Below, in pieces: positions 33,801 to 46,560 of a DNA stretch of 64,000 nucleotides. The stretch's first letter is position 1, and each line of letters opens with the position of its first letter. The stretch covers positions 74,916,443-74,980,442 of the forward strand of contig CM038229.1 in NCBI GenBank assembly GCA_021442155.1, written 5' to 3'. This stretch comes from Cymbidium sinense. Lineage: Eukaryota > Streptophyta > Magnoliopsida > Asparagales > Orchidaceae. Below the pieces are notes generated by a model. It was not told where the DNA came from, did no database searches, and was given only the letters and a program-made list of their open reading frames with translations. A program made the position numbers and the translations under genes.

Positions 33801-36398
33801 ATGAGGCTTTTATGGATATACATAAGTTGTGAAGAAAATTCAAATGACATGAAAATTTTTCATAATATTCTTCTATCCAATTGTAAGTCTTGCCAAATAT
33901 ATAATTAGTATGCTTATCATACATATATAACTTCATGTAATGTTGATATCTTACAAATACTTACAATATGAAGTCAAAGAGGTCGAGGATGATCTACTTT
34001 AATAACACTTTTTTGAACTTATTCTTTTACTTTTGATATGAACGATTGATAAATAGAAAGTATCAATGAAAACAAATATCTTGCTTCCATGCACTAATAT
34101 GAACATTCATTTTCTCCATATAATATAAAAATACTAATCTTCCAAGGGCACTTCATCTAGGAAATATGTTATATGTTGAAAAATCACATGATGACTCACT
34201 TAAAAATTTTATTTTTTATATTTTCTCATAAGTAAGCACTCTTTTATTTCATAGTTATTTGTGCTTGAGATGTTTAGTGATAAAATATGAATGATTGATT
34301 TATAAGCATTAACCAACATGCATATATAGTATTTGATTGTCTAAAAAGATTAAAAACATCTATAGGTATCCTCAATTTGATGCTATGCTTTTTTAAAAAT
34401 GATCTATATGATCAAAGGGCTTCAAGGCTTCATAATTAGACTTATGCGTCAATCCCTTGCATAATTTATTTCTAGAATGTCAAATAATATTCTTTGCAAA
34501 TTTTCACTTACATATATAAGCTTTGAAATCTTAGTGTTAATAAGTACTATAATACCTTATATGACAATCTTTGTGTCAATTTCCCAATTTTTTTTTTTGA
34601 ATTAAGCTAACCTTTTTCATCATTATTTTTATTTGATATTTATCACATGCTAACTTTTCATCTTATAATAATTTTGAATTACTAATAGATATAAAATAAT
34701 GATAATGATATAAGAATTTAATACAGTAACTTTAGATTTATATTTCATCAAATGAGTAATTCTCAATAACTTTGAATGGTGCATGGTACTTTTTTTTATA
34801 GATATTTATCATTATTTAATTATTATCAAAGCATACATTTTTGTTGTGTCTAGCTTTTCTGCTTCTTTAATTTTAGACATATTAGTATGATTTATATCTC
34901 TTATGGCAAGTTAGGGATGCTATGCATCTCTTATTACAATAATATATGATTTTGGACTTAGAGACTTCTTGTGATATTATTTTGTAGCATTATTTCTATT
35001 CCTCAATTATTTATCATGAATATAACAAATGGAAAGCTTTGGTGAACCGCTTTGATAAATAGGATAATCACGTATATGAAAATCCTAGTTATTATATTCA
35101 TTGACATGTGACATTCCTACTCAATCAATGATACATTCATTAATGATCACTAATATAACTTAATATTAATTAAATCTTAAGAACTATCAAGAAAAAAATT
35201 AATGATTGAATAAAATAAATTGACAATATGAAGAATGCCTATGAATGAAGGTAGTTCTACTTGGTTGGATGATAACTGAATAACTAGCTTTTCAATATAA
35301 ACTTACTCTAACAAACTGTAAATTAATATCAAATTCAATTCACAGTTGTAATGAACATATCATACTTGATTATATTGAATAAATTGCAAACAAATGACCT
35401 AAAGTAAGTAATAATACCGGGCCATAGAACTACATAGAAATGCAACAATCTGTAACCCACTGTAAATATGAAATGCAGCTAAAATTAGTAAACCAACCGC
35501 TGAACAAATAAATTGAAGATAAAATAAACTATGCATTGTGAGTTCAAGCATAGTTTATTTTAAGATTTTGTGACTTTTCAAGTTCAATCATTAAACTGTT
35601 AAAAATGTTGGAGTAATTGCAGTGATTGCCTGCCATAAAATATTATTGTTTGTAATTGACCATGATCTTTGATAGCAAAACTGACCACAGATTCCTAATA
35701 TTTCTTTAGTGAGTATAAAGGAAATATATAGTTATGATAAAAGAACTCTTTTGGAAATATTTAGAATTTATATCTTTTCTAATCACCATAATAATTTCGT
35801 CTTTAATAATTATCCATCTCATCCATTCAATCTATTTTGGAGGGTTGAATTAAGTTTTCAAAATTCCATTCATCGAATTCACTTTTAATTAATTAATAAA
35901 GTAAATTGTATTGACTCCAACCATCCAATGCAATTGCAGATGGTGAATTTACCACGACAACCAATTAAGATGATTCAAATCCACAGATTTTATAATAATA
36001 ATAATAATAATAGCAATCATTCCATAAAAATAATTCTATAAGATAATAATATTAACATTAATTAAGCCACAAATATATATATTTTTTTTGAAAAGATATT
36101 AAAATCAAGGCATAATACTAATAGAATAGCTATTCATTAATCAGAGAAGGGAATGCAACACGAGCGCACCCACAAATTGCCAAACCCCAACAGCATCAGC
36201 AAGCACTAAACCACTAAATTTGGCAATTATCATGCACGCACTAGACAATATTAAACCCAAAAGGAAGCATGAGAGAGATCGTTTTTGAAGCCTTCCTTGC
36301 GAGACGGCTAAGCCCACTTGGTTTCTGCATCTTTCTACACGTTAATGGAATCTGGACGTGGATGATCACTCAATGAAAAAATATGCTTTTAGTTCGAG
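33801..36398. other. AT-rich intergenic DNA upstream of the WAT1-like gene
   Basis: No gene recognised. It includes the second copy of the direct repeat (35100-35305) and an (AAT)n-like stretch near 35995-36013. The last few hundred bases probably hold upstream promoter sequence of the WAT1-like gene. Confidence 0.45.
35100..35305. repeat. Direct repeat, copy 2 (pair at 31983-32175)
   Basis: Collinear with copy 1; similarity is lost just after CTAGCTTTTCAATAT on the right and fades gradually on the left. Confidence 0.8.
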
Positions 36399-36406
36399 TA
36401 TATAAA
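36399..36406 (+). promoter_or_regulatory. TATA box of the WAT1-like gene
   Basis: TATATAAA followed by GGG lies 86 bp upstream of the ATG at 36485. With the usual 25-35 bp from TATA to start, transcription would begin near 36430, leaving a leader of about 55 bases. No other TATA-like motif with suitable spacing competes. Confidence 0.6.
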
Positions 36407-36484
36407 GGGTATGAAGCTGAAACACACCTTGCAACCTGAAGACAACATTAATAGAACAACTAATTAGGATTGGTGAAGGTAACG

Positions 36485-39400
36485 ATGATAACGACGGCAA
36501 GCGATAGCAGTAAATTGTTTCAGAAGCTGAAGCCGTATGTATACATTGTGTTACTACAGTTTGGTTATGCAGGCATGTACATAATCTCGGCTTCAACACT
36601 CAAGAATGGGATGAACCATTATGTTCTTGTTGTGTATCGGAACCTTGTGGCTGTCGTTATCATTGCCCCATTTGCACTTTGGTTCGAGAGGTTAATTTCT
36701 GTCTTAATACGTAATATGCCTATATTTGCATTCTCTCTCTCTCTCTCTTTTTATATGTGTATCTATATATATATATCTGTGTGTGTCAGTGTAGTATAAT
36801 TACTATTATGATTATGATCATTATTATATAAACTATGAATTTTAATGATATTAAAGTTGGGTATTACCGTATTACATATTAGTAACTAAATTTATTTTTA
36901 ACATGAAAGTTTGATCTTACGTTGGCATGTTAACATATGATCTTTATGCACTGAGATATTTTATTTATAGTTGGACCTGATAGTTTAATTTTTCTAACAA
37001 ATTCCTTAAATGAGAGCTACTGAAGAAACTGCAACTTTAACTTAAAATTTGTTTTAACAAACCAAATGTTATACAGTTGAGTCAAAACTCCACCATATGT
37101 CCTCGAATGTTATTAAGGAATATTAAAAAATATGAAATCTTGAAGTTTAATTTCAATCCAAAAGAAAAAAAAAAATCTATTACAATTATATTTATATAAA
37201 TTTAATTTCCAATGTGATGTTCATTTAAATACAAAACTCTAATTAATTTGACTTGAATAGGAAAAATTATGGATGAGAATATCTGGATTAAATTTATTTC
37301 CTAGCAATATGATTCCTTTTTTTCTTTTTTAGAAGCAGAAATTATGAGTTGATATATGAAATCAAAGCATTTTTCTTATTAAATATAATTGTTTGACAGG
37401 AAGAAAAGACCAAAGATCACACCACTCATCTTCCTCAAGATAGTAGCGCTCGCGGTCCTGGAGTACATACTTATACTTCTAGTTTCTTTTCATTTAGTCT
37501 ATATACTGGTTAGTCGTACGTAGTTTCGATAATGGCCTTACAGAACTGACGCTCCACATATTTCTTTTCAGGCCTGTGTTAGATCAGAATTTCTATTACA
37601 TGGGTGCCAAGCTGACAAACGCAAGCTTTTCTGCTGCGTTTTATAACATATTACCAGCAATAACTTTCATATTGGCCATTATTCTGAGGTAAAACTTGCA
37701 TTTCATTATGATGACAAGGTTATTAGGAGAGTTACAAATCTTTAAGTTGGATGATATTTTTCTTTTTAATTTTGTTTCATTTTGATCGTTCTCCGTTAGC
37801 ATACACCAATTTTTTTACACAATAGAAGAGCTCAGTTCATTTAATAGTTTTTGGTAACTTTTGTTGTATTTAGAGATAGCCGTTAGAGTTTGTTGGACGA
37901 GTAATTATGAGCACAAAATCGTGTCGTGAACAAAAATAACGGTAACAAAAAGGTTCACAAACTATAACCCAATATATAATATTTGATTGAGGAGAAAATA
38001 TTACATGCGGAGTCTCAATTCTAATAAATTAGAACATGTGATTCTAAATAATTTTTTATACTATTTTTAATAAAATTTAAAAGAAATTGAGCCACGTGTC
38101 TGAATATGATTGGAGTCCTGATGAAAAACTACATCAAGATTCTGCATATAATATTTTCTCTTGATTGAGTCCCGCAATTATTGGATAGTTAAAATTATAA
38201 TAATATAAAAATATACATTATTTTTTAAAATTTTAAGATTAAAATTTAAATTTAACGTTAGTTCGTAGGCAAAACTTAGATCTTCGATTGGTTCCATAAC
38301 AAAAACATTATCTGATAAATAGCTTAGTGATTGAGCTTGATTGTTTTCTCTGTGGAGTAAAAGAGTGAGCTCAATATATATATATATATCTTTGCATGTA
38401 ATTTCTTTTGGGAGGTGTATTTATGCATAGTTATATGAAAGCATTTTAATAACTTACCGGATCAATAGTGTCCATGCAAATTGCTTCATCTTCGAGATTT
38501 ATGTTGGGCCAAAATTCTTCTTAAGTGAGATTCTTTTGGTCTTCTAATTGATTGAATATTGAAAAGCCAAATTATATTACCTTCTAGATTTATATTGGAC
38601 TATCATACCCAGGACGATATCATGACAATAATGAATGAATGGATCAATGGAGAACCTATGCTCGTGATTACTGCCATTGAAGATATGAATTAGAAATTAG
38701 GATCTACAAAGATGACTTTGAGATTAGTGTTTGATTTGGATGATTGAATTTATGCCAGAATCCCTTGCTTAGTGCCCATTAGGTATTACTTCACAAAGGT
38801 TAATGTGTAGGTTGACGTAAATCTCGATGCAATCTAGAAGGATAGAAATGGAAAGAACCGTGTCTTACTTAACCATCATTATATACCGCCATCTCTTGCA
38901 GGGGCGAAGACGAACTCCGGACCGAGTTGAATCCTCTCCGCGGGCGCCTCAAGGTGGGGAAAGTAAGTGGCACGCGTGTGGCGAATGTGGAGCTAGGCTC
39001 CCGTGGGATTAGTCACAACGACATCCCCACCTATAAGATGAGTGGGGTGTTGGGTGGATACTCATTGCAAAAAAAAAACCATCATTACATGGAGTTCATT
39101 AGGGCATCAATCTTAATTATCTTTTGAATCATTAGACTTATTTTTTATTATAGTTATGTTCTATATAGATTGGCATTCTTGAGCTTATAACAACGATATC
39201 ACACAAATATAAGTTTAACTTACCCAATAATCACTTAAAATTATGATAAAGGTTATATTTTTTTTCTTAATCATATTTTACTTTTCCTTGAATTAGAATG
39301 GAGAAGATAAATATTAAGCGAAGACGCAGCCAAGCAAAAGTAATCGGAACAGCGATAACGGTGGTTGGTGCAATTGTGATGATACTGTACAAGGGCCCCA

Positions 39401-40868
39401 TCGTCGAGTTCTTCCGGTCTGAGGGACGAGCTCACCACCATACTGTCGCTGCTGCAGTTAGCCAAGGCGGAACCACGAACTGGCTCAAGGGTACCTCCAT
39501 GCTGTTCGTGAGCTGCATCAGCTGGTCTTTGTTCTTCATCGTTCAAGTAAATAATTATGCTTCCATATAACTCATTTTATTTAAATTTTAACATTCTTTC
39601 ATTAAAAAGAATATCATTCCAGTAGTAAAAATTAAATTAGATATATATATTTTTTTGTAGTCGAACACACTGGAATCATACCCTGCAGAGCTCACACTGA
39701 CAACTTTGATATGCGCCCTTGGCGCCTTGCTCAGCGCGACCGTCGCATTGGTGATGGAGCGTGGAAGCGCTCAGCCATGGATCATTGGCTTGGACATGAG
39801 GCTCTTCACGGCAGCCTACTCTGTAAGTTATATGCCACTAGAAATATTAGTGAGAATGAGGCATTCTTTTTAACAGAATGTATATAATTATTGCCTTGGC
39901 TCGCATGTAGGGTATAGTTTGCTCTGGCGTAGCTTATTATGTTCAAGGGATGGTTATGCAAGAGAGGCCCAGTCTTCGTCACGGCCTTCAATCCTCTTTG
40001 CATGATCATAACTGCTCTTATGGGATCCATTATTTTAGCAGAGGAAATATCTCTCGGAAGGTATGTACAATACTTGTTATAAACATCGAGCATGGGATGT
40101 TAGTTCTGTGGTAGAGGGCGCCGAAGATGCAAATTTGTTGAATACAGAAAAGAATCTCTGTTTAAGACATCAAATATAAAATTGTTATACTTTTAACAGA
40201 TAGCATGTTTTAATTAATAATTTATATCAAATATAACGCATTTCGCCTAAAAAGATTACTTAATTTAAAACTTAAATATTTCACACAAATATTAATTGCT
40301 ATATATAAAATATGATATTTCATTTAAAAATAAGTTATTTGTATTGAACATAACATTTTACCTTCTAAGTTCCAATAAAATAGCTAATTTATAGCTTATA
40401 ATTCAAGCATCTTATTTAGCAGTGGACTATCCTTTATGTTGGCCACATATTTTCTTGGAGTGAATTATCTTATTTTTTGATATAATAAAAGGAAAAAAAA
40501 AACTATGAGGTATCGGATATTACTGCTTAAGTTTAAAACCTTCTCAATTGTAAACAGGAGTCTATATAATATGTGAATCAATCCTTACTCATATTACCAT
40601 TATCAGCTTGGTTTAATCACTTGTTAATTAACTTTCTTGCACACTCAAATTCAGGGTTATTGGGGCAGCAATTATAGTGATAGGCCTCTACTCCCTCATA
40701 TGGGGAAAGAGCAATGATCATCTTGCTTCGTCGTCCAACAATGGCACAAAGACTGGAGTGACAGAGCTTCCCATGACCATGGCTGCAACTAATGGCACAA
40801 GAGTAGGGCTTGCTGAGGGCCCCAAACTCATCCAGATTCCAACAATTAAGAACGCCCATGAAACATAG
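36485..40868 (+). CDS. WAT1-related (nodulin MtN21/EamA) transporter, seven exons, frame broken in exon 6
   Basis: Exons by GT-AG borders: 36485-36690, 37400-37462, 37572-37688, 39297-39546, 39661-39822, 39911-40060, 40655-40868. The first ATG in frame is 36485; a TTG at 36470 is not a plausible plant start. Allowing for the break, about 387 residues, the normal length of this family of ten-pass membrane carriers. Visible signatures: LQFGYAGMYIISASTLKNGM, YRNLVAVVIIAPFALWFERK, VLDQNFYYMGAKLTNASF and LPAITFILAIIL (first EamA half); IGTAITVVGAIVMILYKGP; then YPAELTLTTLICALGALLSA, ALVMERG, SGVAYYVQGMVMQER and LYSLIWGKSND (second half). WAT1 of Arabidopsis is a vacuolar auxin carrier; relatives move amino acids or auxin, so the substrate is unknown. 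Exon 6 has 150 bases where frame continuity with exon 7 needs 152; after AGG at 39965 two bases are missing, giving a false tail and a stop at 40715. Pseudogene or assembly error are both possible. Confidence 0.9.
38885..39080 (+). mobile_element. SINE-like insertion in intron 3 of the WAT1-like gene
   Basis: A GC-rich island of about 180 bp inside a very AT-rich 1.6-kb intron ends in a run of A (39070-39079) after GGTGGATACTCATTGC. Near its start GAGTTGAATCCTC (about 38926) resembles a tRNA B box. The composition, A-tail and B-box-like word fit a tRNA-derived SINE, probably cut at its 5' end since no convincing A box precedes. No target duplication was identified. Confidence 0.45.
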
Positions 40869-42323
40869 TGTAATAGTATAGTTGTTGTGTTTTTGTTGAA
40901 GATTAGCACTATCTTAGAGTTGAAATGCAATTCTCTATTTTTGTGTATTTGGTATATTAGGGAAGGGGCTTTTGTGGTCATAGACTCAATGACACAATGC
41001 CAATTGTTATTTTTAATTTTTATGAGCTTGAATAAGTAATAGAGTGTTGATGATATTGTGCCAAAAATATTAAATAGCTTAGATCATATATCCTAAAAGA
41101 TTAAAGTTAGTCATGAAATATCAATAGCTATCAAAATTTAAATTATATTCCTAATTCTCTATTCAAAGTCATGCATGCCCAACCTCTTGTGCTTTTCATG
41201 CTCATTGCGATTTGATCATTAATCTAATGATGTGCGTTCTGAGTTATCCAACATCATATCTCTTAGGTCAAGAAAAAGGTCTTCTCCAGAGAGTAGAAGT
41301 TAATGTATTTGCCAGCTAGACTGAGTGTTATCTTCTATTATTTCTCTTAAATGATAAAGTATTTTATGAAATGGTAAGTCTACCAACTCATCAAGAATGT
41401 ATGTCAGTATTCTATCTTAGTATTCGAGTCATTAGTGATAGTTTATTCGATCTCAAAAAATTTAGGTTGCAAATATAATCAGATTTAAGAGTTGGATTCA
41501 CCTACATTAAGATTAGTCTACAAATATCATATTTGTATTTTTTTAGAATAAGGTTAAAAATCTTTTATGTTAAATATTAGACTTAAAAATATATTGAGGG
41601 GTGAATCCATGTGGTATGCTTATGACTAGATTTTTTTATCAATTTATAATGGCCTATATGTTGTAACATGCACCTTTTTGTGTCATATATTATTTTATCT
41701 TTCTTGGCAAATGTGTAATAATATATATTCCCTTTCATTAAATTTTTTATATGACTTATTTTTGTTAATTATTGACATATATTTTATTTTTTTAAATTTT
41801 GTCTAATATTTGCATGTAATTTTTGAAAGTTGTTAGGAAAAATAATTGGAGGAATAGAAAAAAGTATATATAAGATGTCTAAAAGGTCAATAGGTCTTTT
41901 CGAATTAAAATCATTAATAAATTTAAAACTTATTTGTTTTAAGATTTTTAAATTATATTATTCCATTCAAATTAAGCTTACTATAAATGTAAATTATAAT
42001 ATCTTACATTTAGGCTTACCAAGGCTCTCAATAAGTTTCCTAAGATATTACTTATCATCATTATTTGTCAATTAGTTTATAAGTAAAAAATTGAGAAAAA
42101 TTTTAGTACAATACCTAGAAGTTCTCATAATATCTTTCAAATATAGAACAAAATTGTAATGACAGAAGGTAACCTAAGTAATTTAATTTTTTTAACTCCA
42201 AACTTACATTTGAAAATGAGGATAAAATACAGGAAGTATTTTATTCATTAAGTACATTTATCATGTAGTTTATGTTGAGCATTTATAAATTTTAAGATCC
42301 AATTATTTATATTTAACATTTTA
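40869..42323. other. 3' flank of the WAT1-like gene, no further gene
   Basis: AT-rich DNA following the stop codon. The first few hundred bases should hold the 3' UTR and polyadenylation site; AATAAG near 41033 is a possible signal. The plus-strand frame 41830-42075 has no motif. Confidence 0.45.
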
Positions 42324-42794
42324 CAATAGGAAAACTATCAATTCCAAGCTAAAAAATCCATCGAAAATCATGAAAAATCTGTTAGAAATACCGATTTTCG
42401 ATGGATTTCACCCTGCCAGTAAAATCTTCGTTGGAAATGAATTGTGATAGCTAAAAATTCCAATAGAAAAGTGTTTCCATTGAATTTCCAATGTAAATCT
42501 GTCAAAAATAGTTTTGCGAAGAACCAACAGACAAACCAGCACAAGAGCAAAAGTTTCTTGGCATTCCGTTGGAGATTTCCCAAAGGCAGATTTCCATCGA
42601 AAATCCACCAAAAAAACCACAACTGGAAATTTCTTGTCTGCTAGAAGCCTCTACGACACGTTGTGTTGACCTTAGCGACGAAAAATCCATCATAAACTTG
42701 TACAAATTTAAAACAAAATTGAAAGAACTTTGCATATGTTTTGATTTTTACACCTATAAAAAAACTACCTAATGAATCTATAATTGCTTCCTAA
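42324..42794 (-). mobile_element. CACTA remnant, 3' terminal part (left flank of the nested MULE)
   Basis: The region is dense in AAATCCATCG/CGATGGATTT-type subterminal motifs in both orientations, as in CACTA ends. Its outer edge CAATAGGAAAACTATCAATT (42324) is a degenerate match to the reverse-complemented right end of the CACTA element at 17958-22309 (CACTATAGGAATATTG). Its inner edge GTTTTGATTTTTACACCTAT (42738-42757) matches the reverse complement of the segment just downstream of the second ORF in that element (around 21825-21860). The rest of this copy continues after the MULE at 51421. Confidence 0.6.
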
Positions 42795-42803
42795 TTAATT
42801 TTA
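42795..42803. repeat. 9-bp target site duplication, left copy
   Basis: TTAATTTTA immediately before the Mutator-like element is repeated exactly at 51412-51420 immediately after it. A 9-bp duplication is diagnostic of Mutator-superfamily insertion. Confidence 0.92.
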
Positions 42804-43128
42804 GGGGGATTTACATACATACCACGTTAAACATCAATATTTACATATTTAACACTTAAACTTATCATTTTACAATTTTAACACCTAAAACATTCTAACA
42901 CAACAAAATTTACCACTTTGGTTCTCCCGTAACTATTTGTTTCTTAGTGGTTCTTAGTTACACAGTGCTTTCAAAAGACGTTTAGGTGTTGGAGGCGTTT
43001 CCAGGTCGATAAGCGGAGGCTAAGGGATTGAAAGTTCTTGGTCTTCTCGAGCTCCGTAACGGCGGTGTTGGAGATGTTTCCAGGTAAGGATTGAGAAAAT
43101 TCTTCGGCGTGGTTGGGTTTGATTGAAG
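42804..43128. repeat. MULE left terminal inverted repeat
   Basis: Pairs with 50944-51411. Shared inner blocks include GCGGAG, TAAGGGAT, CGAGCTCCGT, GGCGGTGTTGGAG, TTCCAGG/TTCCATCCGG, GATTGAGAA and GGTTGGGTTTGATTGAAG. The first 120 bp are AT-rich; the inner part is GC-richer and may contain the transposase promoter and leader. Confidence 0.85.
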
Positions 43129-44384
43129 ATTAACGTCTTGGCTCTTCGCATTTTCCCGTGCCATCGTGATCTTCTTCAAGTGAAGCTTCGTCACACGGCA
43201 TAAAGGGAAAGCGGGGATTGCAAGGTATCGTTTGGTATAGGACTTGTGAAAAGGATAATATTATTATTAAAAGTTTCATTATAAAAGTTCTTCAACACCT
43301 TTGCTTCTTATTACCTTCTCTGTTCATAGCTTATAAAGGATAATATTATTTTTAGCTTTGCCATTTAGGATTGAAAGCAAGCTCTAAAACTCTAAATTAT
43401 TTATGACTTGCAAATACATGAGTTTGCTTTTTTTTGTTTTGCTGGTTATTGTTTTCGTAAATAGCTGAAGTTTCAGGTGTTGCATAATATGTAATATTTT
43501 GTTTTGTTCATTGCATTTTTTACTAGTCTAAATGGACCACCATGTGAATGAAACATTAATTCATTTGGAACAATGTCAAGTGTCCAGATATTATGGACAA
43601 ACTTGATTTTTTTTTTCTGAATATCTGGAAATTATTAAATATGAAATAGATGAAAATTTTCTTTTTTTTTCTGATGAATTTTCCCTGGATCAAAGTTATT
43701 TATAACTTAATAATTTTAAATCCATAAGTGTAACCATTTTGTTGTCATATGAATTGATAGCTAGTTTAATCAATTAATTTTGCTTCATATAACGTTTGAA
43801 GTTATTCATTCGGTTTTGAGATCATTGTTCAGCCAAAGCTTTTGCAACCTACATTTGTTCTCACTATCGGTTGAAATATCTCCTCTAGCTAAACCACAAA
43901 CCTATCACGTTTGAATGATTCATATAAAATATGCTATTGTTTTGTGAAACCACTTTTTTCTTCTTTGTAATTTTTGTTGTGTTCTCTTTCATTTCTTTGT
44001 TTTAGAAAACTATATATCTCCAACATCTGATTCTTCCCTTATTACTTCTTGCACTAGTTGTATACACGATAGTGTTTCTCTGTTCATTTTTAAAGAATAG
44101 TTTAGCTTTTATCTTTGGCATTTAGGATTGTAAATAGGCTATAAATTCTAAACTCTCGTTATTAGATTTCAATTTACTTATTAAGAATTTGAATCTTAAA
44201 TTACAATAGAATAAATAATTTGAATACTATTTGAATCATGGTTCAATATTATTCTCTTAGTATTTGAAAATAAATAATGCTTCTTTTGTTAATTATATTG
44301 GATTTTAGTTTATATGGAATCTTTGAAATTATTTTCTACTTACCTATCGGTGAAGTTGACTAAATTTTAATTTAAAAGCGATAT

Positions 44385-46560
44385 ATGAGTCGATGGCTAT
44401 ATGTAATCTTCAAATTTGGTGGACATTGGGTTGAAGTCAAGAGAACAAATAGAAGTAAATATGAAGCGAAAAACAAAAAAAACGTTAAGCTTGAGAAAGA
44501 CTACTCAATTTTATTGTGCTTAAAGAGAATGTGGAAGGAATTTGCCCATGGCTACAAGGATATGGATTTAAGTTATATTATCATATTTTTGAGACATCTC
44601 CAAAGGAATATAGACTTATTGAAAGTGATGTTGAAGTTTTGCAAATGATTGAGGAGTATTTTGCAAGTATCAAGGTTGAGGTGGTGGTTAGCAGGGCGAA
44701 GATAATGCAAATAACACATTATCACAGGATAGAGATGTTTCTTTTCATAGTGACATGCTTGAGTGCAATCATTCCTATCCCAACAGTATTGATGTTTCTA
44801 ACTCTTTACTTGATGAAGTTAACGATGCAAAATTGATGCATGTTTTCAAGATTCAACAACTTTCAAACAAGCCGAACCACGCAATTATAAATAATTTTGG
44901 GATTAAGATCAAAGCTAGTGATAAAACCCGTGTTATTGCTTTTCATACAAAGATTGTCCATGGAGAATTAGAGCATCACTTTGTCGATGGCCAAACATTT
45001 GAGGTTAAGAAATATACTACGGTACATACATGTCGGTATTAATAGAAGCGGGAATAGATTGGCAACTTCCTCTTGGGTTGCCCAAGAGATACAAGATATT
45101 GTGAAGAAGCAACCAAATATTCCTCCAAAAATCAAAAATAGCTTGGAGTCGACTTTTGGGTTATCACTACCATACATGAAGTTATGGCGATCTAGAAGTA
45201 GCTTCGAAGCATTGCATTTGGGTCAATCGATGATAATTACAGATTAGTGCCTTCACTTGTCATGAGCTTATTGATAGAAACCCGGTTCGCATCATTTATA
45301 CTTACGATAGTGATGACTGGTCATTCAGGCGTTTGTATGTGAGCTTCAAGGTTTGCATTGATGGTTTTCTGGCAGGATGCAGACATCTAATAGGGCTTGA
45401 TGCTTGTCACTTGAAATCGAAGTACTTAGGGGTGTTGCTATCTGCAAACTCCCTTGATGGCAACAATGGGTTGTTTACCCTGGCATTTGCAGTGGTAGAA
45501 AGTGAGTCTAAGACATTGTGGCAATGGTTTCTGGAAAACTTATTTGAAAGTCTTGGTTACGAGTTATATGCACTAGCATTCATATCAAATATGGAGAAAG
45601 TACTAGGTGAAGCAATCAAACTCGTGTTTCCTAATGCAGAGCATAGAGTTTGTATCCGTCATTTGTGGAAGAACCTTAAAAATATTTTCCTTTGTCGGAT
45701 AGTCATAAATTGTGCGTGGCCTTGTGGTCCACTACTGAATACATACAGAGCATGAGTTCAATTCCAAAGTTCTTTGAAATATATAATATTAGCCCACATT
45801 ACTTACATTCATTGCCTTATAAGTGGTCTAAAAGTACATTTTCAATTTGAAATAAAGAATTGTTATAATACAAACAACATGGCGAGAATCCTTCAATTCT
45901 TGGATTGGACACTGAGAGATAAACCGGTTGTAGATCTTGTTGACATGATTAGAGGAATGATCATGGAACAAGAGCTCAGAAAAATCGACACTACAAGATG
46001 GCACGGTGAGTTAGTTCCCCATATTGAGAGTACATCGGAGAAATTACAACTCAAAGGAATACTTTATCATCAGGCAATCAACATCACAGAGGGTTGAGGT
46101 AGAGGGGCGTTATGATAGACATGAAGTAGACCTTGAAAATAAATGTTGTACTTGTAGACAATGGCAGATGATTGGTTTATCGTGCATTCATGCAGTTGCC
46201 ATTGTAGGGAGTAAGGAGCACCCTGGCATACATATGTTGATGACATTTATCATGTTCATAGGTATGATTTTAATATCCTTCTTTTGTTCATATTTGTTTC
46301 TAGTGTGTTAAGCAAATTTAACTAATTGTAGGTACCGAATGGCATGGCAATATCAACTCTTTTAGGGAAAGATCAATGGAAGGCGTGGACGGTGAATATT
46401 ATATTGAGCTCCCAAAACATTGAGGCCAGCGGAGACCAAAAAGAGTAGATTCAAGAACTTTTAGAAAAAAATAGCCAAAACACGAAATTCATAAATGCGG
46501 TGTGGCCTATGGGGACACCAGAACTACACAGAATCCATTAAATCAAGTAGATGAAGATGC
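44385..46560 (+). pseudogene. MURA-type Mutator transposase, decayed
   Basis: Family blocks appear in order over several frames: an N-terminal MuDR DNA-binding-like region (DKTRVIAF, HHFVDGQTFEVKKY, 44925-45020), NRLATSSWVAQEIQDIVKKQ (45052-45110), the catalytic core GLDACHLKSKYLGVLLSA (45393-45446) with the first Asp at 45399-45401, AFAVVESESKTLWQWFLENL, PNAEHRVCIRHLWKNLK (45629-45680), LRDKPVVDLVDMIRGMIMEQ (45915-45973), a SWIM zinc finger CTCRQWQMIGLSCIHAVA (46147-46200) and PNGMAISTLLGKDQWKAW (46336-46390). A 70-bp GT-AG intron (46262-46331) joins YHVH and YRMAWQYQ. The second catalytic Asp is Asn (AAT, 45588-45590), the region of the catalytic Glu (near 45884) is scrambled by indels, and several stops and frame changes occur, so no active enzyme is expected. 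Confidence 0.88.

Noticed and set aside
36470..36484. Start of the WAT1-like protein at TTG 36470
   Set aside because: Plant translation uses ATG; the first in-frame ATG is 36485 and gives the expected N-terminal length.
42368..42772. Overlapping open frames on both strands as genes
   Set aside because: They fall in repeated CACTA subterminal motifs and have no family motif.
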